64,000 nt of DNA. Source: Dicaeum eximium (taxonomy: Eukaryota; Chordata; Aves; Passeriformes; Dicaeidae). Of this stretch, positions 13,622 to 26,627 are shown piece after piece (the first letter of the stretch is position 1; each line of letters starts with the position of its first letter). The translations under genes were made by a program, and so were the position numbers. The stretch spans positions 1,821,069 to 1,885,068 of the forward strand of contig VWZP01001589.1 of NCBI GenBank assembly GCA_013396995.1, read 5' to 3'. The notes beneath the pieces were generated by a model. That model ran no database searches. It saw nothing but the letters and a program-made list of their open reading frames with translations, and was not told the origin of the DNA.

Positions 13622-14271
13622 TGTAGGGGGACAATACCAAAAAAAAAAAAAAAAAAGAGGTCAGCAGCCAAACCCCAGCCACTTGCTCACTCCCTATCAG
13701 TGGGTCTGGGGAGAGAATCAGAAGGGTAAAAGCTGGAAAACTCATGTTTTGAGATAAAGACAATAAAGACAGCTTAACAGGAGAAGAAAAAGCCAAAAGC
13801 TGTGCACACAAGCAAAGGAAAACAAGGAATTAACTCACTGCTTCCCATGGGCCAGAAGCTGTTCAGCCATCTCAGGCAGAGCAGGGCCCGAGCAGGGCCA
13901 GAGCAGGCATCACGTGTGATGGTGACTTAGGAAGACAAACATCACGACTCCAAGTGTCCCCTGCTTCCTCCTTCTTTTCCCCACTTTATACTTTATATAG
14001 TGTGTGATGCCACAGGGTCTGGAATATTCCTTTGGTCAGCTGGGGACACCTGTCCTGGCTCTGTGTCATCCCTGATTCCTATGTATCCTTAACTTCCTCA
14101 CTGACATGGCACTACAAAAAAGCAGAAAATGCTTTGGCTCTGTGTAAGCCCTGCTCAGCAATAACAAAAACCTCTATATTATCACTATGTTCAGCACAAT
14201 CATAAACAAAACACGGCCCCATACAATACACTGTGAAGAAAATTAACTTTATCCCAGCCAAAACCAGCACA
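13622..14271 (-). mobile_element. Endogenous-retrovirus LTR (probably solo)
   Basis: Read on the minus strand, this begins TGTGCTGGTTTTGGCTGGG, continues TAATTTTCTTC, and carries a TATATAAAG box (plus-strand 13991-13999). Its U5-like end includes CTGTCTTTATTG and a GGGGAGAGAATCAG block in plus-strand orientation. I recognise this as a widespread avian ERV LTR of ERVL-like type; the exact subfamily is not assignable from memory. No gag, pol or env lies beside it, so it is probably a solo LTR. The 3' LTR boundary (plus-strand left edge) is uncertain because a 19-A run at 13639-13657 interrupts it, and I find no convincing target duplication. A 127-codon minus-strand frame (13428-13811) running into it is an LTR shadow. 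Confidence 0.8.
13639..13657. repeat. A19 homopolymer at LTR edge
   Basis: An uninterrupted run of 19 A bases sits between GGGGGACAATACC and GAGGTCAGCAG, at or just inside the left boundary of the LTR. It obscures that boundary and is likely length-variable. Confidence 0.85.
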
Positions 14272-15304
14272 ATGATAGACCTAATTTCTAGAAAAGTACA
14301 CAGTTCACATTACAGTGTGTACTAGGACACATCATAAATACCAACATCTCAGAGATGTTGCCTTAACCTCTCTCTGACCTAGAACTGACTCAAGAATCTC
14401 TGGCTGGAGTGAAATTGTCTTGAGACAATGTAACATAACAAAACACTCAGTGTTATTACTTCAATATTAATAAGAAAGGGTAAAATCAGGCTTGCTATTT
14501 CCAACACTTGTGATGGAATAATGTTGTCTAACCTGTAACATCAACAGAGACTATATAGACCCAAACACGTAGAATAAGTGCACTTGGAAACAGAAATATT
14601 TCATTTGCTTCCCTCATAAGTATCAGAAGTGTAAAAAATCTTTAATTTAAACTGCTTAAAAATAAGATACTGAAAGTCTTCCCCTTGGTAGGCATTCCAC
14701 ATACATTGATGTATAATGTATTTAGTCACTGCAAGATTAAAATGCCTTTCAAAGCATCTAATTTAGCAACAGGAAAGGAAATTAGAAATAGATTTTTACA
14801 TTACGAATCTAAAGAAATCAGCAAGATATTTTAAGTGAATCCTTCCAGAGGAACCTTATTGATTACCAGAAAGTCTTTGGCTATACCATTCTAAGAATCA
14901 GGCTAGCAATGCTTGAAGTGCATTTTCTGGCACATCTAAGCATATTATAAAATTTGCTTGAGAAGGCACAATATAAAAATAAAAAACTCTCCTCTCTATG
15001 CACACAAATCCCAGATAAAAGCCTGACTAAAAAGAGGTATTTAGATATTTCAAATGTTAAAATAAATTTACCTTTAGTTTTACTTGTACCAAAGTCTCCC
15101 CAGATTCACAGATAAGAATGAAAGCATCTCAGCTCATGCACAGGAAAAGCAATATGAAGTCCATTGTGAGGAAGGAAAAGGGAAAGGAGCCCAGTGAAGC
15201 CATGTGTACCTCAGACCTCATTACTGTGGTATTTGAAGCTAAAACAGTTTTAATACCTTCTTCTGTACTTTTTTGGTTGATTTTAAATTGAAGAAAGGGA
15301 AAAA

Positions 15305-15360
15305 AGCAAAAAAAACCCAAACAAACAACAACAAAAAAAAACCCACAACAAAAAAAACCA
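15305..15360. repeat. A/C-rich low-complexity tract
   Basis: Runs of A broken by C and CC (AAAAACCCAAACAAACAACAAC and similar), nearly free of G and T. Same type as the tract at 5930. Confidence 0.75.
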
Positions 15361-16072
15361 TAAACTTCTAAAGAGTTCAGAAAGTAAAAAGATGTAACTA
15401 GCTTTTGTTTGTTGTAGTAGAATTTGGACAGAACATCACTATGGGCAGCTAATAGTCATAATTACTGTCTGCAAATTAATGTCACAGTGCATAATAAGTA
15501 TGTACTGATGCAAATAAATTATTATAAATTATCTCTTGAGCTACCTTTTCTTTTATATCTCTATGGAGCACTTCTTAGTTTAATACATGAGTTTTACCCT
15601 TAGTTTGAGATTAGTCCATAAAAAGTGCTAGCAATTGCATTTGAATCTCCTTAGGACTCAAGCTGAATGGCTTGTAAGGAAGTAAGGGAGGTCATAAGGC
15701 AATAAAAATCATTCAGAGATAACAGAAAGGCACCATATTAATTATTATCTTGAACACAATCACTGTAGAGCTAATTTATTTGCTCAGTAATTTCTTGCAA
15801 AATAGTGACTCATCATAAAGCTTGCATATTTTCAAAAGCATAATTAAAACAGCAACACAGCTTAGAATTTGCTCCATGTGCAATACACAGAATGTTGCAC
15901 TAACTCTTACAATATATCAGCCCTGAGGTTCCATGGAAAATGGGTCAGTAGATGGGTATGTATCACACAAGCCAAAAAAGCTGAGAGATCATTTTGGCCA
16001 ATAAATGTTCTTGTAGACCACATGACCAATAAGGGCAGAACAACACTCCCGTTTATAATCATATATTAAGGT

Positions 16073-16108
16073 GGGTTTGTTGTTTTTTGGTTTTTTTTTT
16101 TTTTTTTA
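16073..16108. repeat. T/G-rich low-complexity tract
   Basis: GTTTGTTGTTTTTTGG followed by a run of T. This is the opposite-strand counterpart of the A/C-rich tracts. Confidence 0.7.
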
Positions 16109-19100
16109 GTATGGAGTAATGTCTAGCTGCTCTTTGACTTAAAATAAACCTGGTTCTGGTTTTCTTCAGAAAGACTTGATTCCTATAATCAATATTTAAG
16201 GAAAACAGCCACAGGGCTTACAAATTTGAAACACTGACAACAGCATCTGTTGTGTTCTGTTGTATCTCATAATGTAAAGTCTAATTTGTTTGGGGTATGC
16301 TAACTCACTAGCAGAAAAACATGAACAACTTAACTTGGTGCAAGACTTTAAAGCACTCCCAAGTATGTGGATGTAACCCTGCTTTGAAGTTCAAAAGATG
16401 CAATAATAATTTAAAATCATAACGATCCAAACTATTCTTCAGTGCAAATTTTAAACTTAAGATATCATCTCTCTCTTTGAGTTATTTTTACTGTTCCATA
16501 AATGCCCCAACAAATATTCCTGTATATTAAATGAAACACATAAATGAAATCAATAGATTTTTACATTATTAATTTTAAATGCTTATCAAAAATGGAGAGT
16601 GAATTCTATAAATAACCAGGGCAAAGTGTTCATACTCCTTAACTTATGAATTATATATCTACCACTGTAGAGCTTACACGAGCAATATAGAGTGGACAAC
16701 ATAAGTATCCTTAACTTCAAGACTAAGATACTGAGAAAACCCAAGAGACTGACATCCATTAATACTCTGACACATACTTGTAACAATATCACATTTTGTT
16801 GGGTTAGTCCTCACACTTTGCAGATAAGAATTGATTTGATAACTTCAGAAGAAATATTATGAAGTAGGTGGCATCTTGCATCTTTCATGCCTCAACCCTT
16901 CAATGCAGTATCCACAGAACAGACATAATAAAGGATGAAGGTGTTCACTGGAAAAGGCTGAAGTGGTTTTGCTCTCATTATCTTCTTGTGTACCATTTCT
17001 AAAGGTGCAGAAAGCAAGAAACCAGAACTTTTAGCCTGTAATTCCTCTCCCTCCATTTTCAATGGGATTTTATAGGCTGAATACTACAGTCCTCAATGGA
17101 AGCATGAACATAAGAAGCACATTAAGGGCTGGCATAATTTAGATTGGTTTGAAGAAATCTCTTCCATATGCTTTACTCTTCTGTCTTCAGAAAGTACTAA
17201 GTGGTCACTGGAATGTAGTTTAATAAGACCCCTAATTGCCGTGAGTTATATGGACAATTTCTTTTCCTCTGTCTCTTCTCTAATTCGTTTTGTCTTATCC
17301 CAAGCACTAAAATTCAACAATGATTATAAAATTAACACTAAGACATTGTAGCTGAAAGCAGCACAAACTTAAATAATGCAATTTACACACTAAATTAGGG
17401 AAAGAAGGAAATAAACAAACAAAACATTACAAAGCAAAGCTAAACATTATGTCATTCTGGCATGAAGATGGAAGGAGTCTGAGTTTGAATAATGTTTTAT
17501 TTTGCCCTGGGGAAGACTAAGGTCAGCACACCAATGCTCAGTTTCTAAACTTCATACTATATCTGTGGCAGAAAAAAATAGCACTTTATAACAACCATAA
17601 TTAATTCTAATTATCAACATTTAAAAGCAATTGTGTTAATTGAAGACTGTGCAAAATGTTTATTTCTTTTGGTATGTATGGAAATAAAGCATATCTTTCC
17701 CAAACTGACATTGCTAATCTGCAATTCATCTCCTTTTTACAGCTCTTTCAGAGATTCCTGTTTTGATCAAGAGAGGAATTTTTTTTTAAATGGCAGAAAT
17801 GCAAGGGGACTTTAGACAATTATATTACAGGGTTCCTTAATGGTGACATACAAATGTTTACACACTGCTCATTGAAAAAAGAAAAAGGTAACTGCATGCT
17901 GAAAGAAATTAAAGAAAACGCAGTCTAACACAACTGCTAAAGGCTGCCAGAGCATAAAGCATAAAGCGTAAGCTTTCCAGCTATCCCAACTATTTCTGAG
18001 GTATCAGACCTTATGCAAGGCCACAATGTTCAATTAATTTCACACTCACTTCAGTGGTAGATGTCCTTCCTCTTCCAATAAATTGTTTTCAATATTTTCT
18101 CATAGTAAGTAATACATGTCTCTAAGTCTGAAGTTGAAATGGAAATTGTATTTTAGAATAAGCCTGAGTAAATGAGTGAAGCCATCACACTCAGTTTTGA
18201 CACACAGAGAATTTACTTTTGAATTGTTCAAATCTTTATGGCCTAACATTTTAAATGGATATTTATGATGTCTTTAAATGTCAGGAGTGTTCAGTCTAGT
18301 CAGATGCTAATGTCTGAAGGTGCTATCAGATTTAAGAATCTACGGAGAAAAACAAGCAAAAGATCTCAGCCTCAGTTTCAGGTCTTTTTTAGATTTATCA
18401 TGCTTCCAATTATTTTTTGCTCCCATAGATTTCATTTGGGGGAAAAAACTGGAAAAGAAATAGTAATCAGAATAATTAAAATGCTGGGAGCACAAATAGC
18501 AACAGTAACATAAAAGAACAAAAACTTTCCCTTATGAAAAGTTTCATACTGTCAGAGGTGGTCTTCAAAGAATACAAGACTGAATTCAGGAAAACAGATC
18601 TACAGGAGAGAATTATAAAGCTATTGTCATTTTCTTCTGAATGACTGAAATCACAAAGAACATTTCCTTTGGTCAGCTCAGAGGGAGAGAAAAAGGAAAG
18701 AAAACAAACACAATATTCAGAGTAGGAACAAGGAAGAAGCACAGCCATACACAAAGCTCTTGTGGAATTACCAGTGAAATACTCCATGGAGTTCTGAGTA
18801 CACAGGGAGTTCAAGCTGGGACAGGAATAGGAACGCACTTCAGGCAACCTAATTTACAAGAGGTTTCATTTCTAGCTAGATGGATAGAACCTGCAGATGA
18901 GATCATAATCCTTGCTGAGATTTTCTCTTTTCATTCAGAAACATTTACAGTATTGCAATACAAATATAAAATGTTAACAGTTTGAAATAACAAACCCTTG
19001 GACAGCTAATTTTTTAATAATAAAGCATTTTCTGCATGATACTTCTTACAGCTTAACTAAAATCTCACATATGTAAATTCCTGTTCCATAATTCCACAGA

Positions 19101-19384
19101 AAACATTACTGTAGCGAATACTGTAGCAGAACATTCTCTTCAACCCCTGGTTTGCAGTTGCACATCAAGATATTAAGAATATTGAATAGATTGAAACCTT
19201 CACATGGTGGCAGACGCTTGACCATTAAATGTGTCTTAAAGGCCCTCTCCAACATGAACATTAAACAAAAATAATACTATTGAGCAGCATAGCCTTTTCT
19301 TGAGATGATTTCAAGAAACAAGCAGGCCCTTAACATGAATTAGACCAAGTTAATATAAGGAATTAAAGAAACTACACTTTACAC

Positions 19385-19388
<4 letters not shown>

Positions 19389-19424
<36 letters not shown>
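19389..19424. repeat. A36 homopolymer
   Basis: An uninterrupted run of about 36 A bases, flanked by TACACATTT and GGTAAGTG. It is by far the longest homopolymer in the window. I see no retrocopied gene or CR1 sequence directly 5' of it that would make it a poly(A) tail (CR1 does not use poly(A)). Length may be partly a sequencing artefact. Confidence 0.85.
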
Positions 19425-19426
<2 letters not shown>

Positions 19427-21561
19427 TAAGTGAAAACATAAGAAGCTCTCCTGTAACTTCCAGAGTTCAGGCCACATCTGACCCTATAGTTTTCAGAAAT
19501 ATTGGAGAACTGCTTCTGAGCCATGAGACAGCTTTAGAGTAAAAAGGAAGGCAGGAATGTTATTCTACACTGCAATAAAATATTTTCTTACAAATTACAA
19601 TGTGATTGCTTTTTATTGAGGGAAAAAATTCATATTCCAAAACATAGAAAATATGGACTCTTAAGAGTCAAACACTGAAAATTAGCAGGATTAAGGGAAC
19701 AGGCATTTCTTTATGTTGAAGAAAACAGCAACAAGACTATCCAATGGATCACCAAACACTAAATTAAAATTTTTTAATGGCGCACAATACCATGTATTTT
19801 AGAAGAGAATGATAGTAATTCACTTGAAAAAAAAATCAGCTAATAAAACTGAAAAATAGTCAAGACACTTCAACAGAAAACCAATTGAAAAGACAAAATA
19901 CAAATAAGCCAAGTTTCAGCATGTAAAACTATGGGACACTTCAGGTGCTTTCTAATCATAATGGGGAGCTAATGGCACTGTTGCTTTACTTTTATAAATG
20001 TATATCTTTCATGTAAAATTTAGTTAGAATTCACTATATTTTCCAGAACTTTTACTGGGGGTTACAACATCAATGTTCCAGTGGTTCCTGAGGTTTATTA
20101 CACCTATTTGCTCTCATTCCAGCAGTATTCCTCTGCACAAAACAAGACTCTCAAACACGTTCCTCTCCTATCAACCATTCTTTTTTTTCAGAACATGTAT
20201 ATGCTCACCAGATATTTATGTTGGTGCATACTTTAAGGCATGAAAGTCATAATGGCTCACCTCTATTAGATCTAATGAACAGCTGGAAAATCATTCACAA
20301 AATTAGTTGTGATTCAGTATAGAAACATGTCTGTATCTCTTAATTTGGTTGCTCAGAAATTATCAGTTCTTCCTTCCCAATGACAAGTATGTTCAGTCAG
20401 ACAGGATTTGTGAAAGGAGATAAAGGGAATATGACCACATCAAGCAGAAAAACTCAAATATGATTAGCTAATAGAATCTTCCCCCAATAACCCTGACCTT
20501 CACTCTCCTGTTGTGCATGACTGGAGTAGTAGACACACAGGGCCCCTTCTCACTACCAAGTTCTTACCTACTTCAAAATTTATTGCCCATATTCTGACAG
20601 CTCAGTTGCAGGGAACCTTCCATAATTGGCTTTTCCTTGAAGGCTGTATAGTTTTGTGAATTTTACTACCATGCTGAAGGTCAAAAAAAAATCTCTGTAC
20701 AGGAACTTTTAACCCAGATGGCCATTAAAGGTGGCTCACATATGCATAAGATTGTGTCAGCCATGATCTGACATTTATGATCTGCCATGTGTTATGATCT
20801 TTCCATTGGCTATCCATCTGGCTGTTTGTTCTGTCTCAAACATTATATCATAGTATTTCTTTTTGTTTCTTTTTCCCCTTCTACGCATAAAGAAGCCAGT
20901 GACATCTAGTAACTCATGCTGCATCTCACTGGGGTTTTTCTTCTGATCATATGTTGGTCACTTAATTTTGCTCACATCTTTATCCATTTAAAGAATCTAG
21001 AGGCTTTTATTCTATGGCAATAATAGAAAACCCAACACCAGAACCCAAAACCCTGCCCTGTAACACAAACCAAACAAAACACAAGACCTGTTTTAGAAAT
21101 GGTTGGGGGTTCTGTACGGAGTTTCTTTCTTGTTAATTCGAGAGTTTGGTCCCTGGAAGTTGTTTCTGTTTATTGAAGTCCATATTTTTCTAGGAATGGG
21201 AAACCTTTCCGTATCTTTCCATTGAAACCTATTTTTTCTATTAAAAAATGAGAAAGCTTCTCTTTCCAAAAGTGGAAGTGTTCTGTTACACAAGTAAAGA
21301 CATGCATCTAGACATTTAGCTTCCTCTGTTTTGAAACTTTTTTCTCTCAGGGACAATCTGGCACGCTATATCTGTACAATTGAGGGGATTTGCAAAATGT
21401 ATCCCTTCAAAATCTTAGGCAGCCCTGAGACTGGTATACAGGTAAACAAGTGGCAGATCATATTTACCTACAGAGAACCACTGCATCAATAGAACTAATA
21501 CATTCATCTTTTCTTTCATTAGTATCACATCTGTTTGGACAGTACTTTGAGAAGTTTAGTT
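19425..21561. other. Unique AT-rich DNA, no gene seen
   Basis: No recognisable repeat family or exon. An 87-codon minus-strand frame at 21093-21356 is charged and mixed in composition but has no ATG context or splice pattern that stands out, and I do not recognise it. Confidence 0.55.
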
Positions 21562-22025
21562 TCTCAGACTCACAGCTCCCTCAGCAGCTCCTTCTAATTC
21601 ATGCTTTATTGACCCCTTTCTAGACCCTGAGCTTTGTTGCCCTTCTCTGGACTCGCTCCAGTACCTCAATGCTCTTTTTGAAGTGAGGGGTCCTGAATTT
21701 ATCACAGTACTTGAGGTGTGACATCCCTGGTGCAGAGTACTGGGGCACGATCACTGCCCTGCTCCTGCTGGCCACACCATTCCTGATACAGGCCAGGATG
21801 CCTTTGGCCTTGTTGGCCAGCTGGGCACACTGCTGGATCACACTCAATAGGCTGCCAACCAACACCTCCAGGTCCCTTTCCACAGGGCAGTTTTCCAGTC
21901 ATTGCTGCCCCAGCCCGTAGTGCTGCAGGGGGTGGGTGTGACCCAAGTGCAGGACAGAAACCTTCACCTTGCTGAACCTCATGCTGCTGTGCTCAGCCCG
22001 TTGATCCAGTCTGTCAGGATCCTAA
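21562..22025 (-). mobile_element. CR1 LINE, internal ORF2 fragment
   Basis: Minus-strand CR1 of about 0.46 kb covering the ORF2 region downstream of the reverse-transcriptase catalytic core. The minus-strand frame 21620-21883 (87 codons) includes VLERVQRRATK and the CAQLANKAKGILACIRNGV block typical of CR1. The plus-strand text (TTGCCCTTCTCTGGACTCGCTCCAG, then TCTGATACAGGCCAGGATGCC with small changes) is close to the usual avian CR1. Unlike most CR1 copies it lacks the 3' untranslated end. Its 3' part was therefore probably deleted after insertion, or the insert was rearranged. Confidence 0.92.
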
Positions 22026-25000
22026 GTATGACTTGTTAAAGGCTAATATTCTCTGCCCCCTCTGCCCCAAAAATGCTAGGTATATGAAAAAAGACTGAAG
22101 AGATATGCCAGAACATCTGCTTTAAGCGGGGAATTACCATCATAATTATAGATTGTCATATAGAGAGAAATTCAGGAACAGAGATTTATTCAGGAAGATC
22201 TTTCTCTATTCCTTTTTACTTTTTCCTCTCCCAAAAGCTAAGCTTTTCCCCACAATGAGAAAATAACAGAGACCAAAACCAAGAAAACAGAACTCACCCA
22301 GAAGCTATATCTATATTGCCCATTAATTTAATTCAAACTTCAAAATTTTGTAGCCTACAATAAAGTGGTACAGTTTAAACAAAATTAGATTGGTGTCTAA
22401 ACACTGAATCATTTATGAGCACATTACATAAATATATTTACATTTTGTGCTACATTTTTTGCATTTGGCCTAAAATGCATCTCTGGAGTTTGAAACTTTA
22501 TATTATTCTATTTTGAAATCAAGGCCTTTGGATAATTACAGTTACTTTTATATAAAGCAAAAACTCTGCAATCTTTCTAAGTTATTTCTAGATGTAATTG
22601 CAATTTTTTTGGTTGTATTTTATTGCTTTGCTTTGAAATGAATAGTAAAAAAATGGCAAAAAATAACACATTTAATCTTTATGTCTATTTTTTCTTCATG
22701 CAAACTTTTGATTAAGTTCTTTCAGATAGATTTAATTCTGTAAATTTAAATGAATTTTTTTTTTCAGAATTACCTAAGTACATGGAGAGGAATAATAATT
22801 AAATATCATAGTCTCTATCCACTTGTCACTTGTGGCTGAGCTCACACAGATTCAGGTTTTTGGAAAATTAGCGTGGTGTGCACAGTAGAATTACTGCAGA
22901 CCTTCAAAGTTTACATTTTATATTTATTTATTTATTTATATTTATATATTTAAAGGAATATCTTAATCACAAGGAAGTAAATGTAGTTGTATACAGAACA
23001 CTGTCTTCTTGAGTTTTCAGACAAGTCAACAGGTATCTCAAACACACAAATACGAGTACACCAGGATTTTTTTTTGCCATAAATATCAGTTATTAAGTTT
23101 CAAGTGCTACATTAGAAAAAAGTAGATTAAAACATCTCACTGTAGTCCATGATACCAACTGAATGTATGCTGACAAAGTAATTGGCAGTTGATAGGTAAC
23201 ATCATCAGGGACAATTTTATGGCCATTATAATAAAAAGAAGGAAGTCTATATGAAAGCTACACAGACAAAACACAGGCAAAGTTCAGATACACAGAGGGA
23301 AAGATCATAAACATCAATTCTCCTAAGAGCCTCTGGTGGACTTCTGAGCTGGTGAGACCTCTCAGAAGTTCTTATGTCCAGATCATCTTATACAGAGGGC
23401 TCCCTGTAAGGAGCAAGTTTTGAAAGCACAGATTTATTAGACTATAAATCAAGATAGCAAATTTTAACAGATAAAAATGTGACTTGAACAATCACAATGT
23501 GGATAAAAGAGTTTATACCCAACTCACCCATTGCCTCATATGTCTTTGCAAGGGTATCTTGCTTCCAGGCTTGGTTTGAATCACTCAGTAACCTTCTGTG
23601 CTTCAGCAAACTCTGCACAGCTTAGAAAGTGAGGTTTTAGAAGCTCTTCCTTCTTCATCAAAATTGAAATCTCCCTTCTCCTCTCAGCAGCCTAGCAATT
23701 GTGCTGTTCAAACTGCCTTTCCTCTAGCTCTTCCCAACATTCCTTGCAGTTTCTTTTCTCTTCTGTATTTGACCAGGATCAGTAGTCACAGATGGCAAGG
23801 ATCAATTTTACTTTCAAGTGGCTCTGCCTGACACAGTATTTAAGGAATGAACATAATCTAAATATGTATAAAGAGGAAAAAGAAACATATTACCTCTCCT
23901 GATGGCCTACTAAATTTTACTATTAATATTAAAATGGTATCAGAAATAGAAAACAAGATAACAAATAATGATCAGATACTGCCATTCACCAATATCCATA
24001 TATTCCATAAACATCAAAGGAATTTCATTAACACTGAAGAATGGCATGTTTTTCCATGTATAATCCCACCCACGACTGATCTGACAATCTCTTGAAATCA
24101 GCCTGAACTCCTCCATACAATATTTCAAACAGTCTTGACAGGTCAGAAGTCATGGGTGATATACTTAAAATCACTTTCCATCCCCCAAAAGATCTTCATG
24201 AACCCTTGCATACCCCACTGACATCAAAGACAATTTTGGAATTTCCCTCAGGTCTCTCATGTGGCCTCCTTGCCTCAAAGACAAGGTTTTGTGTGATGTG
24301 AATGAACCTACACTCGGTGCCTCGGGAATGCCACGCAAAGCCAGACAGGCAATTTTCTGCCAAAATCTGTCTGATTCATTCTGTCACATTCTTAGTAGCC
24401 TAAACAAATTTACATCATACCAAAGACAATAAAGAACAGCTGAAATTAATAATTTTAATGTATAATGGAAACAGAATGAAGCTTATATAAAACCAGTCAC
24501 CATTATAGTTGTAAAATGTGCAAATTCTGAAATCCTGTACCTAGTGAATATGAAGGTTCAGGACAGTCAAGTGAGTCACTACTTTTACAGATGTTGTCTC
24601 CTACATCTTTCCTGATAACATTCCCAAGCACATGAACTCCAGATAGAGACAGGAGGAAATTGAGGGATGGGTCACATTTCAAAGTCTGCTACACAACAAC
24701 TTCAGTGAAACACTGACTCCTTGACTTCCTCACTAATGGGCACTTACAACACTCTGGAAAGACATAAGAGTTAAGATTTCCCCACATACAGACAATTGTT
24801 TTCTAATGTATTTCCTCTGTCTGCTTGGCCAGCTCTGAGCAGAGGCAGCTGTGTGGGGTCACCCGACACCTTTTGCAGAGCTGGGGGCAGAGGGGAATGT
24901 GACACAAGCACATTAGTTATGGCAAGCACCTCCCCACCCTCATTTTGACCTAGATTTAGCAGAGGACTGTGCCTTATCTTTGATCCAGTAAGATGTCCTA

Positions 25001-25817
25001 CCACATTTAAAACTGGCCAAATTCCACAGTTAAAATAGTGGTATCTTAGGTGGTTCACTGTAGTGGGCAACAGTGAACATAATTCCCTGCTGTATTTTAG
25101 TTGCTGTCAAAGCTACTCACTAACAATCCCAGTAGCCAAGAAGGACTTTTCCTACTTATCACAGACACATTTGGCTTTCTGCATCTCTTAACCTTTCTAA
25201 AACTAAATCTCTAGACAATTAATTGATTTATCATTGTTGTCTTGGAAGAAACTAAATTGCTGGCAAGTGAAGATGTCAATAACATTATCTTGGGTCAGAC
25301 AGTGGCTTGGCATGGGATGTGAGTGGGCACATAAATTAATTTATGTGCTTCCAGGTAAAACACTAAAGTATCTCGTGGTGAAACTGTAAAACTAACTAGT
25401 AAATTTCTGCAAGGATAGGATGCCACCAGACATTGTGAAGTGTTCATTTAAATTCATTTCTACTTGTTCTTGCTTTATCTTCCTCCTAAGCTGATTCTGA
25501 TATTTCTCTTGGGAAAAGAATCCCTCAGAGAAAATGAAATAATAAGTTTGTTTTTCATTATTCTGCCTACAAAGTGTTTTCATTTTTTGGCCAACCCTCT
25601 CTCCTTTAGCAAACTCTTCCAGAGTAGCCTTCTCTGGCTACAGCACAACCTGTCTGGTGTCCACCTGGACCCAAGTGCCCTGCTGTATTGCCTGCAGCTC
25701 CCTCTTTTAGCCATGAAACCTCAACCTCTTGGTTAAGTTCATAGATGCCCCCTCGTCCTTCAGTCTTTTCTCCGTTTCTCCCTTCATCTTAAATACTGTA
25801 GTTTATCCCTAAGCCCT
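22026..25817. other. Unique AT-rich DNA, no gene seen
   Basis: No gene recognised. A short TTTA-type simple repeat lies at 22917-22952. The part at 24770-24990 and the last 250 bp before the LTR (25580-25810) are richer in C and G than the surroundings but match no repeat family I know. Frames of 77-99 codons here (for example 24771-25070, -) are not recognisable. Confidence 0.5.
22917..22952. repeat. (TTTA)n-like simple repeat
   Basis: Several TTTA units merging into TATATTT. Short and imperfect. Confidence 0.75.
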
Positions 25818-26627
25818 TGTATTGGTAGAGGTGCCCAGGCACTGGCCTGGCTGGGGAGGGCTGCCAGGGGTGGCCTCCCGTGAGGAACACAATCTGTTCC
25901 GACCCACGCACTTCCAGGACACGGTTAAGCACCTCAGCCATGGGTGGGGTGCCTCTGAGAACGTGTTTTTAAGAAAGGGTAAATAATGCTGCAAGCAGTT
26001 GAGAGAGAGAAGTGAGAAAAATGTGCGAGAAACAGTCCTGCAAATACCAAGGTGAGAGAAGAAGGAGGGAGAGAGGGTGCTCCAGGCACTGGAGCAGAGA
26101 TTTCTCTCTCTGCAACCCCCGGAGAGGACCATGATGAAGCAGATATTCTCACTGGAGAGGTTAGCACACTGGAGCAGATGTACATGCCCTGAAGGAAGAT
26201 GCAGCCAGTGGAAAGACCCCTGTCAAAGCAGGGGAGCAGCATGAGGAGGAAGGAGCAGAAGAGAGGAGCTGTTATGGATTAACTATAACCCCCATTTCCC
26301 ATCACCCTGCACTGTGGGGGAGGAAGTTTGGAGTAAGGAGTGAAGGAGTGAAGATGCTGGCAGGGAGGAGGGATGGGAGGAAGGTGTTTTAGTTTTTGTC
26401 TTAATTTCTCATTATCCTGTTCCAGCCTTAATTGTAAATGAATTAAATTAATCTTCCCCAAGGTGAGCCAGTTTTACCAGTGACATTAATCAATAAGCAG
26501 TTTACCTGCTCTTCATGTCTGCCCATGAGCTTTCCCACCTTGTTTTCTACTTGTCTTGTTGAGTAGGTGGAGAGGGAGAGAGAAGCTAGGTGGGAATCTG
26601 GCAGCCAGCCATGGTCAACCCACCACA
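25818..26627 (+). mobile_element. Diverged ERV LTR, plus strand
   Basis: Starts TGTATTGGTAGAGG and ends CATGGTCAACCCACCACA, so it has TG...CA termini. Along its length it aligns with the LTR at 28845-29915. Shared blocks include TTTAAGAAAG (near 25968), GAAGGAGGGAGAG, GGCACTGGAGCAGAGATT, AACCCCCATTTCCCAT, TCATTATCCTGTTCC and AAATGAATTAAATTAAT. It is shorter (about 0.81 kb) because the middle, repeat-bearing part is reduced. I take it as an older relative of the same avian ERV LTR family. The flanks GCCCT and TCCTT agree at only 3 of 5 positions, so the target duplication is decayed or the ends are off by a base. No retroviral interior follows at 26628. Confidence 0.87.

Larger units (their letters stand above)
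14272..19388. other. Unique AT-rich DNA, no gene seen
   Basis: More than 5 kb without a recognisable gene or dispersed repeat. Low-complexity tracts occur at 15305-15360 (A/C-rich) and 16073-16108 (T/G-rich). The overlapping frames at 18476-18847 (-) and 18641-18985 (+), 123 and 114 codons, read the same DNA on opposite strands and match nothing I know. The segment 19200-19265 has a faint resemblance to a plus-strand CR1 3' tail (CTTAAAGGCCCTCTCCAACATGAACA), too weak to list as an element. Confidence 0.55.

Noticed and set aside
13428..13811. 127-codon minus-strand ORF
   Set aside because: Part of it is the U5-like end of the LTR at 13622-14271, and the Phe run is the A19 tract. No known protein.
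18476..18985. Overlapping 123- and 114-codon ORFs on opposite strands
   Set aside because: Mutual shadows without recognisable domains, start context or splice pattern.
19195..19265. Possible plus-strand CR1 3' tail
   Set aside because: Only about 30 bp resemble CR1 (CTTAAAGGCCCTCTCCAAC) and no ATTCTATGA terminus follows.
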